The notes under the pieces were generated by a model. The model was not told the origin of the DNA. It ran no database searches and saw only the letters and a program-made list of their open reading frames with translations. The position numbers and the translations under genes are program-made. DNA of 64,000 nt from Closterium sp. NIES-65 (taxonomy: Eukaryota > Streptophyta > Zygnematophyceae > Desmidiales > Closteriaceae), in assembly GCA_948144175.1 (NCBI GenBank), contig CANXME010002648.1, forward strand, positions 62,001 to 126,000, in the 5' to 3' direction. Shown piece by piece: positions 48,188 through 57,868 of the stretch (within the stretch, counting starts at the first letter, position 1; the number at the start of each line of letters is the position of its first letter).

Positions 48188-48493
48188 ATGGTAGGAGCCG
48201 TAGGTGACGCGGGGGTGGTGGACACCCTAGAGGCACGGTTGGAGAACGCGAGGAGGAAGCACGAGGCCAACGAGTACGGCGACTTGCCCTGGCCGGTCGT
48301 CGAGGCTGGACTCCGCTCCATGTGGGCGACGGAGCACCCGTCTCGACCTGCCTCTCCTCGTCCGGTGAACAACGAAGGCGGCGTCGACGTGGGCGTCAAC
48401 GCTGGTGGTGGACAAGTCGGCAGCAGTGCTGGAGGCACGTCGAGGCAGAGAGGTGTGATACACGCCGGTGAAGTCGGCGGCGTTCAGGCGTGA
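48188..48493 (+). CDS. E6 upstream frame, in phase with gag-pol
   Basis: 102-codon frame from ATG 48188 (MVGAVGDAGVVDTLEARLEN) to TGA at 48491-48493. It is in the same frame as the main ORF, whose ATG is at 48497, with one GGG codon between. A predicted helix (VVDTLEARLENARRKHEANE) is followed by a Gly/Val-rich tail. No domain recognised. It could be a short regulatory upstream ORF, or the true Gag N-terminus read through a stop. Confidence 0.5.
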   Translation: MVGAVGDAGVVDTLEARLENARRKHEANEYGDLPWPVVEAGLRSMWATEHPSRPASPRPVNNEGGVDVGVNAGGGQVGSSAGGTSRQRGVIHAGEVGGVQA

Positions 48494-48496
48494 GGG

Positions 48497-51400
48497 ATGC
48501 AGTCGTCGGCGACTGCAGGCTCTTCGCGGGGTGACGTCGGAGGTCGACGGAGTGGGGTGTCGCCGATGTCGGCGTCCCAGGTGACGGCAGGTGGGATTGC
48601 GCCGAGCTACGGCTACTTCAAGTTTACGCCGGACAGGATCTCGGTCACCCCTCCGCTGGTCGGTCGACCCGACATTCTCACCTTGAAGGAAGCCATCGAG
48701 CCCCAGCTGGAGATGGCCGGGCTGATCGGCTTCGCCCGAGGGACCGTGGCGACGCCGGGGGAGCACCACCCCGACCTGCGTGCGGAGTTTCGCGCCGTGC
48801 AGCTGTTGACCTTCACGGTCATCTCGCGATGCTGCTCGCCGGGCGTGCAGATCGCCTTGAAGTGGTGCCGGGAGTACATCGACGCTGGCCACCGGGCGTG
48901 GCACTTCATTGAGTCGACGTACCAGGTCACCGACGACCTGTTCATCGCCCAGCTGGAGGGACAGCTGACGCAGCTGCGTATGGGCGACGAGGAGAGTGCG
49001 ACCGACTACTGCAACCGAGCCAGGCGAATTCTCGCCACCATCAGGATGGCCGGCGCGCAGTACTCCACGGCGTCGTACATCACCCATGTCATGCAGGGAC
49101 TGTCTAGCAGCTATAACCTGCTGAAGCGGCAATCCATGGCGCCGAGCACAAGGGCGACGCTCAACGAGGACAACCTGACCTCGTACATCCTACAGGACGA
49201 GGCGATGCAGGAGGCTGAGCGATCGCAGGAGCTCTTGGCGCAGGCCAACTTTGTCGCCCCGGCGAAGCAAGGAGGCCGACCAGGACAGCGCGGACAGCCT
49301 GGTGGCGGCGGGAGCGGTGGCTGGAAGTCGACCAAGGAGGTCGAGAAGAAGTCGACCAAGGACGGCGGTCGAGGAGGAGGAGGTCGACGTCGGGACTGCT
49401 GGATCTGCCACAGCCCTGATCACCTCTCCTTCGAGTGTCCTGACCGCAGTGGATCCGACGACGACGACGCCAAGGGAGGCCGCGGGAGGTCTGGCAGCCG
49501 TCGTCCTCGTCGAGGAGGAAACAAGCCGCGCAAGGAGAACCAGTCGACGACATCGACCTCGGCGAAGGACGCCGACTCCGTTGTACGCGGCAAGGGGCGA
49601 GACGACAAGGTGGCGTCGTGCTCGCTGGTCGGCGTCGTGGAGCCGACCATCTCTCTGGCACCGGAGGCCGGAGAGGACTTCCAGGCGGTGGCGGCAGCTG
49701 TGCAGGCGAACCCGGCGGTGGTCCTGCTCGACAGCGGTTGCTCCCACCACCTGATGGGAACGAAGGAAGCCTTCGTCGACCTGCAGCCGAGTGGTTCCAT
49801 CAAGCACGTGCGCGGTTTTAATGGGGCGCTGCAGGACGTTCAGGGCCGTGGCACCGTCTCCCTGCAAGGAGAGGCCGGGAAGGAGGTGCTCATTCCCGAC
49901 GTGCTGTACGTCCCGGGTGTGCGGGCCAACCTGCTGTCGGCCGGCCAGCTGAAGGAGCACGGCGTGATGCTGCAGGAGGACGACGACGGCATGCTGCTCG
50001 TCTCGGCAGCAGGGGAGGTGCTCGGGCGGGCGACGTACTCCGGGCGAGTCCTCTGCACCGACCTGCGTCCCTGCGCAACGAGGTCGACGCCGCCCACGAC
50101 GGAGGTGGTGGCTCTGCGGGCGATCGTCTCGAAGACGAAGTCGACGCCGGACCGGATGCATGCGAGGCTTGCACATGTCGGCATGGACACCATACGGAGC
50201 TCGGCGAAGAACGAGGTCGCCATTGGGCTGGACCTCAAGTCGGCGACGGACGCCGACTCCCCGTGTGTCTCGTGCGTCGGCGGGAAGCTGGCGCGACACA
50301 CCTTCCCCGACCACGGCTCCGACGCCGACGACGTGCTGGCCGTCGTGCACATCGACCTGTGCGGGCCGTTTCGCGTGGCTGCCAAGGATGGCAGCCTGTA
50401 CTTCTTGCTGCTGAAGGACCGCAAGACCCGTTACGTGTGGGTGAAGCCGGTCGCCAAGAAGTCAGACGCTTTGTCGCCGTTCGTACAGTGGCTGGCGGTG
50501 GCTGAGCGGCAGACGAAGAAGTCGGTGTTGATGCTGCGCTCAGACCGGGGAGCGGAGTTCCTCGGGAAGCAGTTCACCGACTTCGTGAATGGCAAGGGGA
50601 TCGTCCACGACCTGACCTGCCCATACACCCCGCAGCAGAACGGCATGGCGGAGCGGGAGATGAGGACGGTGGTGGAGTCGGTGCGGACAATGCTGCTGCA
50701 CATGGGCGTGCAGCACCACTGGTGGCACCTCGCTCTCCGGCAGGCCGTCTGGGTCCACAACTGCCTTGAGCGGTCGACGCTGCCACCGGGGACGACACCG
50801 CACCAGCTGCTGACTGGGAAGAAGCCCGACTTGTCGCTGGCGCGGGTGTGGGGCTGCATGGCGCAGTTCCTTGTTCCTGAGCAGCAGCGTGGTGGGAAGC
50901 TGAAGCCGAAGGCCAAGTGGGGCCTGCATCTTGGCGTGTCGGCGGCGAGCAAGGGCTGGGAGCTCCTTGACGTCGCCACTGACCGGGTGGTCACCACGTC
51001 GGACGTGGTGTTTTACGAGGAGATGTCGCTGGCCGAGTGGAAGATGGACCATGGGCCGGTGTCCGGCCGCTTGTCGTCCACCCCGCCCTCTGACACCTCG
51101 TCGGCGACGCTGCCGCTGCTTGCCGAGGTCGGTGAGCTTGCTACTGAGGACGTCGAGGACGTCCGTCCCCCTGCCCCTCCCCTTTTGGCCGACGTGCGTG
51201 GGCTGGCCTCGGTGTCGGCCTCTGGCGATGAGGGGAGTAGTGGGACGCCGCCTTTGGCGCCGGCCAAGTGCATCGCCGGTGGCCGACGTGACGAGCGGCG
51301 AATCGACGTGGGATTGCAGTCGACAGGGGAGGAGCAGGTCGAGGAGCAGCAGCCGACAAGGGAGCAGGCTGCCGTGAAGCCGACCACGGAGCAGTCGGCG

Positions 51401-53326
51401 ACCGGGCCGTCGGCAGGAGAGCCGACCCCAGGGGAGAAGTCGGCTGGGACGCCGACCACAGGGGAGCAGTCGGCTGGGACGCCGGCTGAAGAGCAGCAGG
51501 ACGCCGAGGGCAGCGATGATGGAGGGGACGCCGAGGAAGTCCAGCAGGGACCACGGCGTTCGGGCCGACTGCGGAGGCCGCCTGACTTCTTCGTCCCCGC
51601 TGCCTTCACCACGGTGTATGACGTGGACGATGACGACGACCTGCTGTACGACGACGCCGAGGAGGATGAGGAGTTTCCGGAGCTCGACCCCGACATGCTA
51701 GCCGACCCCGAGCACCGTTGGGACATCTCGACGATGACGGTGAGGGAGGCGTTGGCGAGCTGGAAGGGCCCGGCGGTGAAGGCCGCCATGGAGGAGGAGA
51801 TTCGCAGCCTCCTCAACATGGGCACTTGGGAGCTGGTCGAATGCACGCCGGGAGTGAATGTCATGAAGAACCGGTGGGTGTTGACGACGAAGTACCACAT
51901 CGACGACACCGTCGAGCGAGAGAAGGCGAGGCTGGTCGTGAAGGGCTTCACACAGGTGTACGGCGCCGACTACGACGAGACGTTCGCGCCGGTGAGCAGC
52001 TACGTCACGCTGAGGATCTTCCTCAGCATCGTCGCCGTCCTCAACCTCAACCTGATGCAGCTCGACATGAAGAACGCCTTCCTGCAGAGCAAGCTCGATC
52101 GGGTGCTGTACATGTCCCAGCCGGACTACTTCAACGACGGAACCGGCCGGGTGTGCAAGCTGCTGAAGAGCCTGTACGGGCTGAAGCAGTCGCCGCTGTT
52201 GTGGTACTTGGCGCTCAACGATGTGCTGGTCGGCGCCGGGTGGAAGAAGAGCCAGGTCAACGAGGCTCTTTACTTCAAGATCGGCGAGGGTGGAGTGGCC
52301 TGCTGGGTGCTGGTCTACGTTGACGACCTGCTTGCCGCCAGCAGCAGCGCCACGATGCTGAAGGAGCTGAAGGAGCTGCTGGAAGCCGCCTTCGAGCTGC
52401 GCGAGATCTCGCCGGTGCAGAAGTACCTCGGGCTGGAGATCGTGCGCGAAAGGTCGGCGGGGAAGCTGTGGCTGCACCAGCAGGGCTACGCCGATAAGCT
52501 GCGTAGGCGCTTCCTCGACGAGGAGCAGACCGGGCGCACCCCGAAGACGCCGGTCTCGGTCGGTGCCTACGCCGAGCTCACCTTCGATGACGAGGAGGCG
52601 CAGGAACGGCAGGAGGAGGAGTACCGGCAGAAGGTCGGCTCGCTGCAGTTCGCGGCGACGACAACGAGGCCGGACGTCGCCTTCGCCTGCAGCAAGCTGG
52701 GGAGCGGCCTCACGGTGAGGAGCGACCAGCACTGGCGCGAGGTCGACCGCTGCCACGCCTACCTCGCCAACACACGTGACACCGCCCTGGAGTTCGGCGG
52801 TGGATCTGAGTCGCTGGAGCTGGTCGGCTACGTGGACGCCGACGACGCCGGTGACAAGCAGAACAGGACGAGCACGGGTGGCTACGTGTTCGTCTACGGA
52901 GGGGCTGCAGTCTCCTGGTCGAGCCAGCGCATCAAGTGCGCGACGTTGTCGTCGACCGAGTCAGAGTACGTGGCAGCCACTGAAGCTGGCAAGGAGGGAC
53001 GCCGCCTTCGCTTCCTCCTCGCAGAGTTCCGGCAGCTGGATGCCGGGAAGCCGACTGTCCTACGCGTGGACAACAAGTCGGCCATCACGGTCGCCGAGGG
53101 CATGGGGTTGACGGGCAACCTCAAGCACATGGAGCGGCGACAGGCCTGGCTGCAGCACATGGTGAGGCGCGGGAAGTTCTCGCTGCAGTACATCCCGACC
53201 GCTGAGCAGCCGGCCGACTTCCTGACGAAGGCGCTGCACTATCCTGCCTTCAACCGGTGCTCCGTCGCAATCGGTCAAGTGCGCCTGGCCGACGTGGGCG
53301 ACGGCGACAACGAAGTGCAGCAGTAG
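48497..53326 (+). CDS. gag-pol: E6 Gag-Pol polyprotein
   Basis: 1,609 codons, no stop. Gag core (residues about 35-240: LTLKEAIEPQLEMAGLIGF, QLEGQLTQLRMGDEESATDY); classical zinc knuckle CWICHSPDHLSFEC (301-314); protease LLDSGCSHHL with D412; pre-integrase region RMHARLAHVGMDTI; integrase DD35E with D620, D683 and E719; a variable acidic/Pro-rich linker (about 850-1020); RT with LDMKNAF (D1190) and YVDD (1274-1277); RNase H with VDADDAG (D1447), STESEY and RVDNKSA (D1525); end QPADFLTKALHYPAFNRC. It makes particles, processes itself, reverse-transcribes and integrates the element. Stop TAG at 53324-53326. Confidence 0.97.
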   Translation: MQSSATAGSSRGDVGGRRSGVSPMSASQVTAGGIAPSYGYFKFTPDRISVTPPLVGRPDILTLKEAIEPQLEMAGLIGFARGTVATPGEHHPDLRAEFRAVQLLTFTVISRCCSPGVQIALKWCREYIDAGHRAWHFIESTYQVTDDLFIAQLEGQLTQLRMGDEESATDYCNRARRILATIRMAGAQYSTASYITHVMQGLSSSYNLLKRQSMAPSTRATLNEDNLTSYILQDEAMQEAERSQELLAQANFVAPAKQGGRPGQRGQPGGGGSGGWKSTKEVEKKSTKDGGRGGGGRRRDCWICHSPDHLSFECPDRSGSDDDDAKGGRGRSGSRRPRRGGNKPRKENQSTTSTSAKDADSVVRGKGRDDKVASCSLVGVVEPTISLAPEAGEDFQAVAAAVQANPAVVLLDSGCSHHLMGTKEAFVDLQPSGSIKHVRGFNGALQDVQGRGTVSLQGEAGKEVLIPDVLYVPGVRANLLSAGQLKEHGVMLQEDDDGMLLVSAAGEVLGRATYSGRVLCTDLRPCATRSTPPTTEVVALRAIVSKTKSTPDRMHARLAHVGMDTIRSSAKNEVAIGLDLKSATDADSPCVSCVGGKLARHTFPDHGSDADDVLAVVHIDLCGPFRVAAKDGSLYFLLLKDRKTRYVWVKPVAKKSDALSPFVQWLAVAERQTKKSVLMLRSDRGAEFLGKQFTDFVNGKGIVHDLTCPYTPQQNGMAEREMRTVVESVRTMLLHMGVQHHWWHLALRQAVWVHNCLERSTLPPGTTPHQLLTGKKPDLSLARVWGCMAQFLVPEQQRGGKLKPKAKWGLHLGVSAASKGWELLDVATDRVVTTSDVVFYEEMSLAEWKMDHGPVSGRLSSTPPSDTSSATLPLLAEVGELATEDVEDVRPPAPPLLADVRGLASVSASGDEGSSGTPPLAPAKCIAGGRRDERRIDVGLQSTGEEQVEEQQPTREQAAVKPTTEQSATGPSAGEPTPGEKSAGTPTTGEQSAGTPAEEQQDAEGSDDGGDAEEVQQGPRRSGRLRRPPDFFVPAAFTTVYDVDDDDDLLYDDAEEDEEFPELDPDMLADPEHRWDISTMTVREALASWKGPAVKAAMEEEIRSLLNMGTWELVECTPGVNVMKNRWVLTTKYHIDDTVEREKARLVVKGFTQVYGADYDETFAPVSSYVTLRIFLSIVAVLNLNLMQLDMKNAFLQSKLDRVLYMSQPDYFNDGTGRVCKLLKSLYGLKQSPLLWYLALNDVLVGAGWKKSQVNEALYFKIGEGGVACWVLVYVDDLLAASSSATMLKELKELLEAAFELREISPVQKYLGLEIVRERSAGKLWLHQQGYADKLRRRFLDEEQTGRTPKTPVSVGAYAELTFDDEEAQERQEEEYRQKVGSLQFAATTTRPDVAFACSKLGSGLTVRSDQHWREVDRCHAYLANTRDTALEFGGGSESLELVGYVDADDAGDKQNRTSTGGYVFVYGGAAVSWSSQRIKCATLSSTESEYVAATEAGKEGRRLRFLLAEFRQLDAGKPTVLRVDNKSAITVAEGMGLTGNLKHMERRQAWLQHMVRRGKFSLQYIPTAEQPADFLTKALHYPAFNRCSVAIGQVRLADVGDGDNEVQQ

Positions 53327-53442
53327 GTGCCATGCCCTTTTGCATGGCTGGTGCGGTGGACGACGTGCTATGTGTTGGGTGCACGTCGACGAGCTAGTCT
53401 CCGAGCTGTACTGCCGTGTGGGCTGGGTGCCCAAGCGTGAAC

Positions 53443-53454
53443 GCGGCAGGGGAG
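53443..53454 (+). promoter_or_regulatory. E6 polypurine tract
   Basis: GCGGCAGGGGAG lies immediately before the 3' LTR, the expected plus-strand primer. Confidence 0.75.
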
Positions 53455-54570
53455 TGTCAACGGGAGTCGGGTATTGGCCCCGTCCTCGCTTGGGCGGAGC
53501 CGACTTCGTGGTCGGGTGTGAGGGGAGCAGCCGACCTGCAGCACTGGGTGAGCTGGTCGACGAGGAGGTCGACCTGCACGGGGGACCACTGCACGGGCGC
53601 CAACTTCAGGGTGGCGCCGACTTCGGGGAGGTCGACTTGGGAGTCGACCTGCGGGGGACGTCGAAGCCGACTTCGGCGGTCGGCTAACGGACCGCTGGTC
53701 GACCTGCGGGTGGTCGACTGGACCTGGTGGTCGACGAAGGAGGGACCGACGTCGACCTTGACGCAGGACGCCGAGCAGTCGGGCGTCGAGTAGCGGGGCG
53801 TCAACTTCGTGACGCCAGCTTCGGGTGGCCGACGTGGGTGGTCGGCCGACGACTGTGCTGGTCGACGAGGAGCAGGTCGACCAGGAGTACTGGTCGACGT
53901 GGAGCTGGTTGACCAGAGGGGACGTCGACCTGGAGGAGGTTGACGTGGAGGTGGTCGTCGACTTGGGAGGTCGACGGGCACGAACGGGAGCTGCTGGTCG
54001 ACGTGGTTGCCTGGTCGACCAGGTTACCTGAGTGACGAAGTGCTGCGGAGGAGTGCGACGGTCGCCCAGGCGAAGTTGGCAAGCCCGACCTCGGTGGTGG
54101 TATCCCGAGGTCGACGTGGCCGATCAGAGGCAGTCGTCAGCTCGAGGTTGACGTGGTGTTGTGCGCTGTGCAGGTGACGAGATACTGCACGCCAATCATC
54201 TGCGCGCACCTGCGAAGCGGATGCATTGCTGTCCTGCGTGAGCAACGCTGTCACGCCGTCAACCTGCGACGTTGGCACGCCGTCGACCTTGCCTTGCTGG
54301 AGCGCGGTCGACGAAGTCGTGCTGGAACGCGGTCGACCAAGCTGCGTTGGCAATTGGCCGACCTGAATGCTTGCTCTGATGTAGTCTTGCTGTGCCAACT
54401 TCATTGTACCATTGTTGTCATGTTTTCCTAGTGAAACTCTTGCAAATTCTCCCCGTGAACTAGCAAGGAGCGTGAACACAAGGAAACGACTAAGTGAACG
54501 AACGCAGAGATCACACGAGCACACGTGCCTAGCCCGTAGCCTAGCTCCCGTTGCTGCAGTTATCTCGGCA
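53455..54570 (+). repeat. 3' LTR of E6
   Basis: 1,116 bp, TGTCAACGGGAGTCGG to TTATCTCGGCA, followed by TSD AGATG. Confidence 0.97.
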
Positions 54571-54575
54571 AGATG

Positions 54576-54800
54576 GAGTCCAACTACTTTCGATGCACTG
54601 TGCGCACAGTGCGTGATGAGAGTGGCACATTCAGCATGATCGCGCTGAGCTCGCTTGCGGACCGTGTCAGGATGATCGTGGCAGAGGAGCAGACAACCAA
54701 TAACTTTTTTTTCATGAAGACGAAGGTTGTCCTGTGGATCACTGAGATCTATCAGGATGACCGACAGTTTATGACAACTAAGATGTATGTCAAACCGTGA
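54576..54800 (+). pseudogene. Candidate exon 3, part after E6
   Basis: Continues the frame opened at 46927. With the duplicated ATG (54573-54575) it reads MESNYFRCTVRTVRDESGTF and ends MTTKMYVKP-TGA (54798-54800), 75 codons in all. No domain recognised; it is a moderately basic soluble-looking peptide without signal or membrane segment. Either the last exon of a host gene or part of an unidentified DNA element. Disrupted by E6. Confidence 0.45.
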
Positions 54801-55964
54801 ACGCAAAACACATATGCGTTGTGTCATCTGTAGTGGTTTGTTTTGAAAGTAATGGGCTCCGAATCGATTTTCAAAGAGTTTGGTCTTGAAAATGCCATGC
54901 TTTACATTGCTTTTTCATATTGTGTATGTTGAGTGCAAAATGTGGTTTGCACGTCAACCTACCACCTATTCGCCGACGAGTTTTTGTTTTAAGGTAATTT
55001 GAAGGTTTTTGTTTTTGTTTTTCTTTTTTGAGGAGCGCATTTGTGTGCTTTACATTTGTGCGTTTACGGTTTGTGAATCGCCTTAGCAGTTCATAATTTA
55101 CATGCATTTTTTGTGTATGAGTGCATTTCATGAATGTTCATGAATGGTCATGAGTTTCCGTGAAAGCGCATGAAAGTTCGTGAGTTTCGGTAAGTTCGCA
55201 TGAGTTAGCGATTGTTCATGAGTCTGCGTGTGCGCTCATTGTTTCTCATGTGTTTTTGTGAGTTTTCGTTAGAGTTCATGAGAGTTAATTTTTTTCGTCA
55301 GTTTTAGAGAGTGGCGAGTGGTTTTGCCACTTTGACTTTTTGCGCTGGTCAAGGTCAACCGTGCGCGAAGGTCAGAACCCGCGCGTAGGGTCCTGACGCA
55401 CGGGTGTGGCCCCTCAGGGTTTGCGCGTGTGCTGTGGCACTGTTGCGAGCGTGGTAGGGCCCACGATCACAACAAGACAGGGCACATCACGGCCCCGTCC
55501 TCGTGCAGGACAGCGCACGTCAGTGTACTGTACAGCACGACTGAAATTTTGATCGTGCATGACTGCAGGTGCGCGTGAATTTTGGGGGGTGCCGAGGAAT
55601 CCCAAAGGGTGCTCGGGATTGACTCGAGATTTCAGTTGAAAAACTGAATCTCGAGCTTTGACTTTTGTGACGTGGCGAACATGATACTTCGCTTGAAAGT
55701 CGCGCGCCTAGCGGGACAAATTTGTTTCAGGTACAAAACGGTAAATTCCGTTTTGCAATCGGAAAACGACTTTCCCACACGAGGCTTCATGAGCGTTAAC
55801 GGGAATTCATGAGTGCTCGCGAGGGGAGTCTGCAGGGGCGTTTGGATGAAGTGCCATTTGAAATCAGTTAATGAAGCGGATCAAGCCAAATGCAGCTGAA
55901 GTTTGACAGTCGTTTTACCAAGACAACATGGCGAAGTCTTATATTGCAGTTTTATAACTGTTTA
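54801..55964. other. Non-coding stretch with short degenerate repeats
   Basis: AT-rich sequence after the 75-codon frame, possibly its 3' region. At about 55110-55290 and again near 55785-55815 the words CATGAGTT, TTCATGA and GTGAG recur at irregular 10-20 bp spacing. A C-T-rich and then GC-rich part (55340-55480) follows. No convincing ORF or element ends seen. Confidence 0.5.
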
Positions 55965-56090
55965 TGTGAAGAAATGAGGAATGAATGAACTAGCAAGCAG
56001 GTGGGTACAAGTAGGAAAACCTAAAAGTGTTGTACCCCATATTGTCTACCCCACTACGGCCTACACAGACTATAGCATATGAGTTTGACA
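55965..56090 (-). repeat. 3' LTR of E7
   Basis: 126 bp, TGTGAAGAAATGAGG to GAGTTTGACA. It differs from 63332-63457 at one base seen (near 56058). Confidence 0.95.
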
Positions 56091-56287
56091 CACCCCCATA
56101 GGCAAAGTGGGGGAGAACAAGAGGTCACAAGACCAGTCAAGCAAAGCAAAGCAAGCTCAGGGTGGATCACAACGTCACCGCACATTCCGAGCACAAGTTC
56201 AAGGCCACAAGGCCAGTTCACATGCAAGATCATATATAAAGGTAAACAAGCAAGTGCAAGTATGGAAAGATCACAGTACAAGCAAGG
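56091..56287 (-). promoter_or_regulatory. E7 3' noncoding block with polypurine hairpin
   Basis: CACCCCCATAGGCAAAGTGG beside the LTR, then the conserved GCAAAGCAAAGC and GATCAC segments as in E1 and E4. Confidence 0.65.
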
Positions 56288-57781
56288 TCAAGAAGTGAGC
56301 AAGTGAGGCCAAGTAGGCACAAGACCTAGCATCGTACAGAAGCGCTGATGATCACAAGGCGGAAGTGCCTTGGTAAAGATATCAGCAGTGTTGGCCTCAG
56401 AGGCCACGTAAGCAAGGCGCAGCTGACCACGCTGCTGCAGCTCACGAGCAAGGAAGTAGCAAAGAGCAATGTGCTTCGTTCTGTCCTCCCGACACAAGGC
56501 CAGCATGGCCTTGTTGTCTACGTACAGAACTGGAGGAGAACGAGGCGGCTCTCCTAGGTCAGTCAGCAGGTAGGTGAGCCAGCGTAGCTCTTGTGCAGCC
56601 ATGGCCCCCGCGTAGATCTCAGCGTCACAGCTGGAGCCGAGAACAGAAGACGAGCGGGTAGACCGCCACGAAACAGAGCCAGAACCAAGGCTGAAGGTGT
56701 AACCCTGTGACGACCGCTGCGTAGCCTGGTCGTCAGCCCAAGAAGCGTCTGCGTGACCTGTGAGGACCACTCGACGTCGCCCTCCAAGCACTAGCCCCAT
56801 GCCCGACATACTGCACAAGTAGCGCAACACCCTCTTTGCTGCAGCGATGTGCTCTGGTCGGTGTCTCCCACGAGCAACATAGCGTGCCAAGATGCTAAGA
56901 GGGTATGTTAGGTCAGGTCGTGTGCAGGTCATCAGGTACATGAGGCAGCCAACAAGCTCTGGGTACGGGCCACTCGGCTCTACGGACTCATCCGAAGGCA
57001 GAGCTGAGAGCAAGTGGCGAGTAGACAGAGGAGTGGCCTGAGGCGAGGAGTACGAGAAGTCTAAGCGCTGAAGGACCTGCTGCACCATGTGTGACTGAGT
57101 CAGGGTAATGGTGCGCTGTGCTCTGTCCCGGGTGATCTGCAAGCCAAGGTAGCTGCGCAGTTCACCCAGGTCTGTGCACGTGTGTCTCTTCTGCAGCTCT
57201 TGGGCGAGTCCAGCAGTGTCAGCAGTGGCAAAGACCAAGTCGTCGACGTACACGAGGATGTAGAACGGCGGCAAAGAGGTGTCGGTGCGCAGAAACAGCG
57301 ATGGGTCGGCTGTAGAAGGAGCAAACCCAAGAGCCGCAAGTGTAGTCCTCAGTGTGTCGTGCCACTCACGGGGCGCCTGGCGGAGACCTTAGACTGGCCG
57401 CCGGAGGCTCCACTGGGTACCAGGAGGAAATGACCCAGTGAAGCCAGGTGGGCGGCACAGCCAGATCTCCTCGTGCAGGCTGCCCTACAGGAAATCTGTG
57501 CTGAGGTCAAGAGAGTGAAGCTCGTAGTCGCGCTGAGCGGCTATGTGCAGCAGCACCCGAAGAGTGGTCATCTTCAGGGTGGGAGAGAAGGTCTGAAAGT
57601 AGTCAACTCCCTGCCGCTGACTGAAGCCTCGAGCCACGTAACGCGCCTTGAAGACAGGCGGAGAACCCGGCGGCCGCTTCACCCTGAAAATCCACATGCC
57701 ACTGACGATGTTCGCCCCAGGTGGGGGAATCTCGTCGACGTAGGTGCTTGTGGACTTCCAGGAAGCCATCTCTGCGTCCAT
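56288..57781 (-). pseudogene. E7 reverse transcriptase and RNase H (broken)
   Basis: 56288-57274 gives RT from PPFYILVYVDDLVFATAD to RNase H (TGHADASWADD, YVDNKAML, NTADIFTKALPPCDHQ). Two small in-frame deletions each remove about four codons (after TAGLA and in CRED). 57485-57781 gives the RT start (AEMASWKS, VSGMWIFRVKRPP, KARYVARGF). A stop replaces Tyr in RRPVYGLRQAP (near 57391) and another precedes GSLHEE. Non-functional. Confidence 0.9.
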
Positions 57782-57868
57782 GGCTGACTGCCACTGAGAG
57801 GAGTAGGGACCCTCGATCGCCTCAGCGTATGATCGAGGAGTCGGGATGTCAGTTGCATCCGGGTCTCT

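Larger units (their letters stand above)
46966..54570 (+). mobile_element. Intact copia element E6
   Basis: 7,605-bp Ty1/copia element from a lineage different from E0-E5 and E7. The 1,116-bp LTRs (46966-48081, 53455-54570) differ at only about five positions. TSD AGATG (46961-46965, 54571-54575). The primer site matches tRNA-Phe. A single 1,609-codon frame encodes Gag, protease, integrase, RT and RNase H. A polypurine tract GGCAGGGGAG precedes the 3' LTR. It is the strongest candidate here for a currently competent element. Confidence 0.97.

Noticed and set aside
49190-50350. 386-codon frame antisense to E6 gag-pol
   Set aside because: Shadow frame of a GC-rich coding region; no domain and no independent signals.
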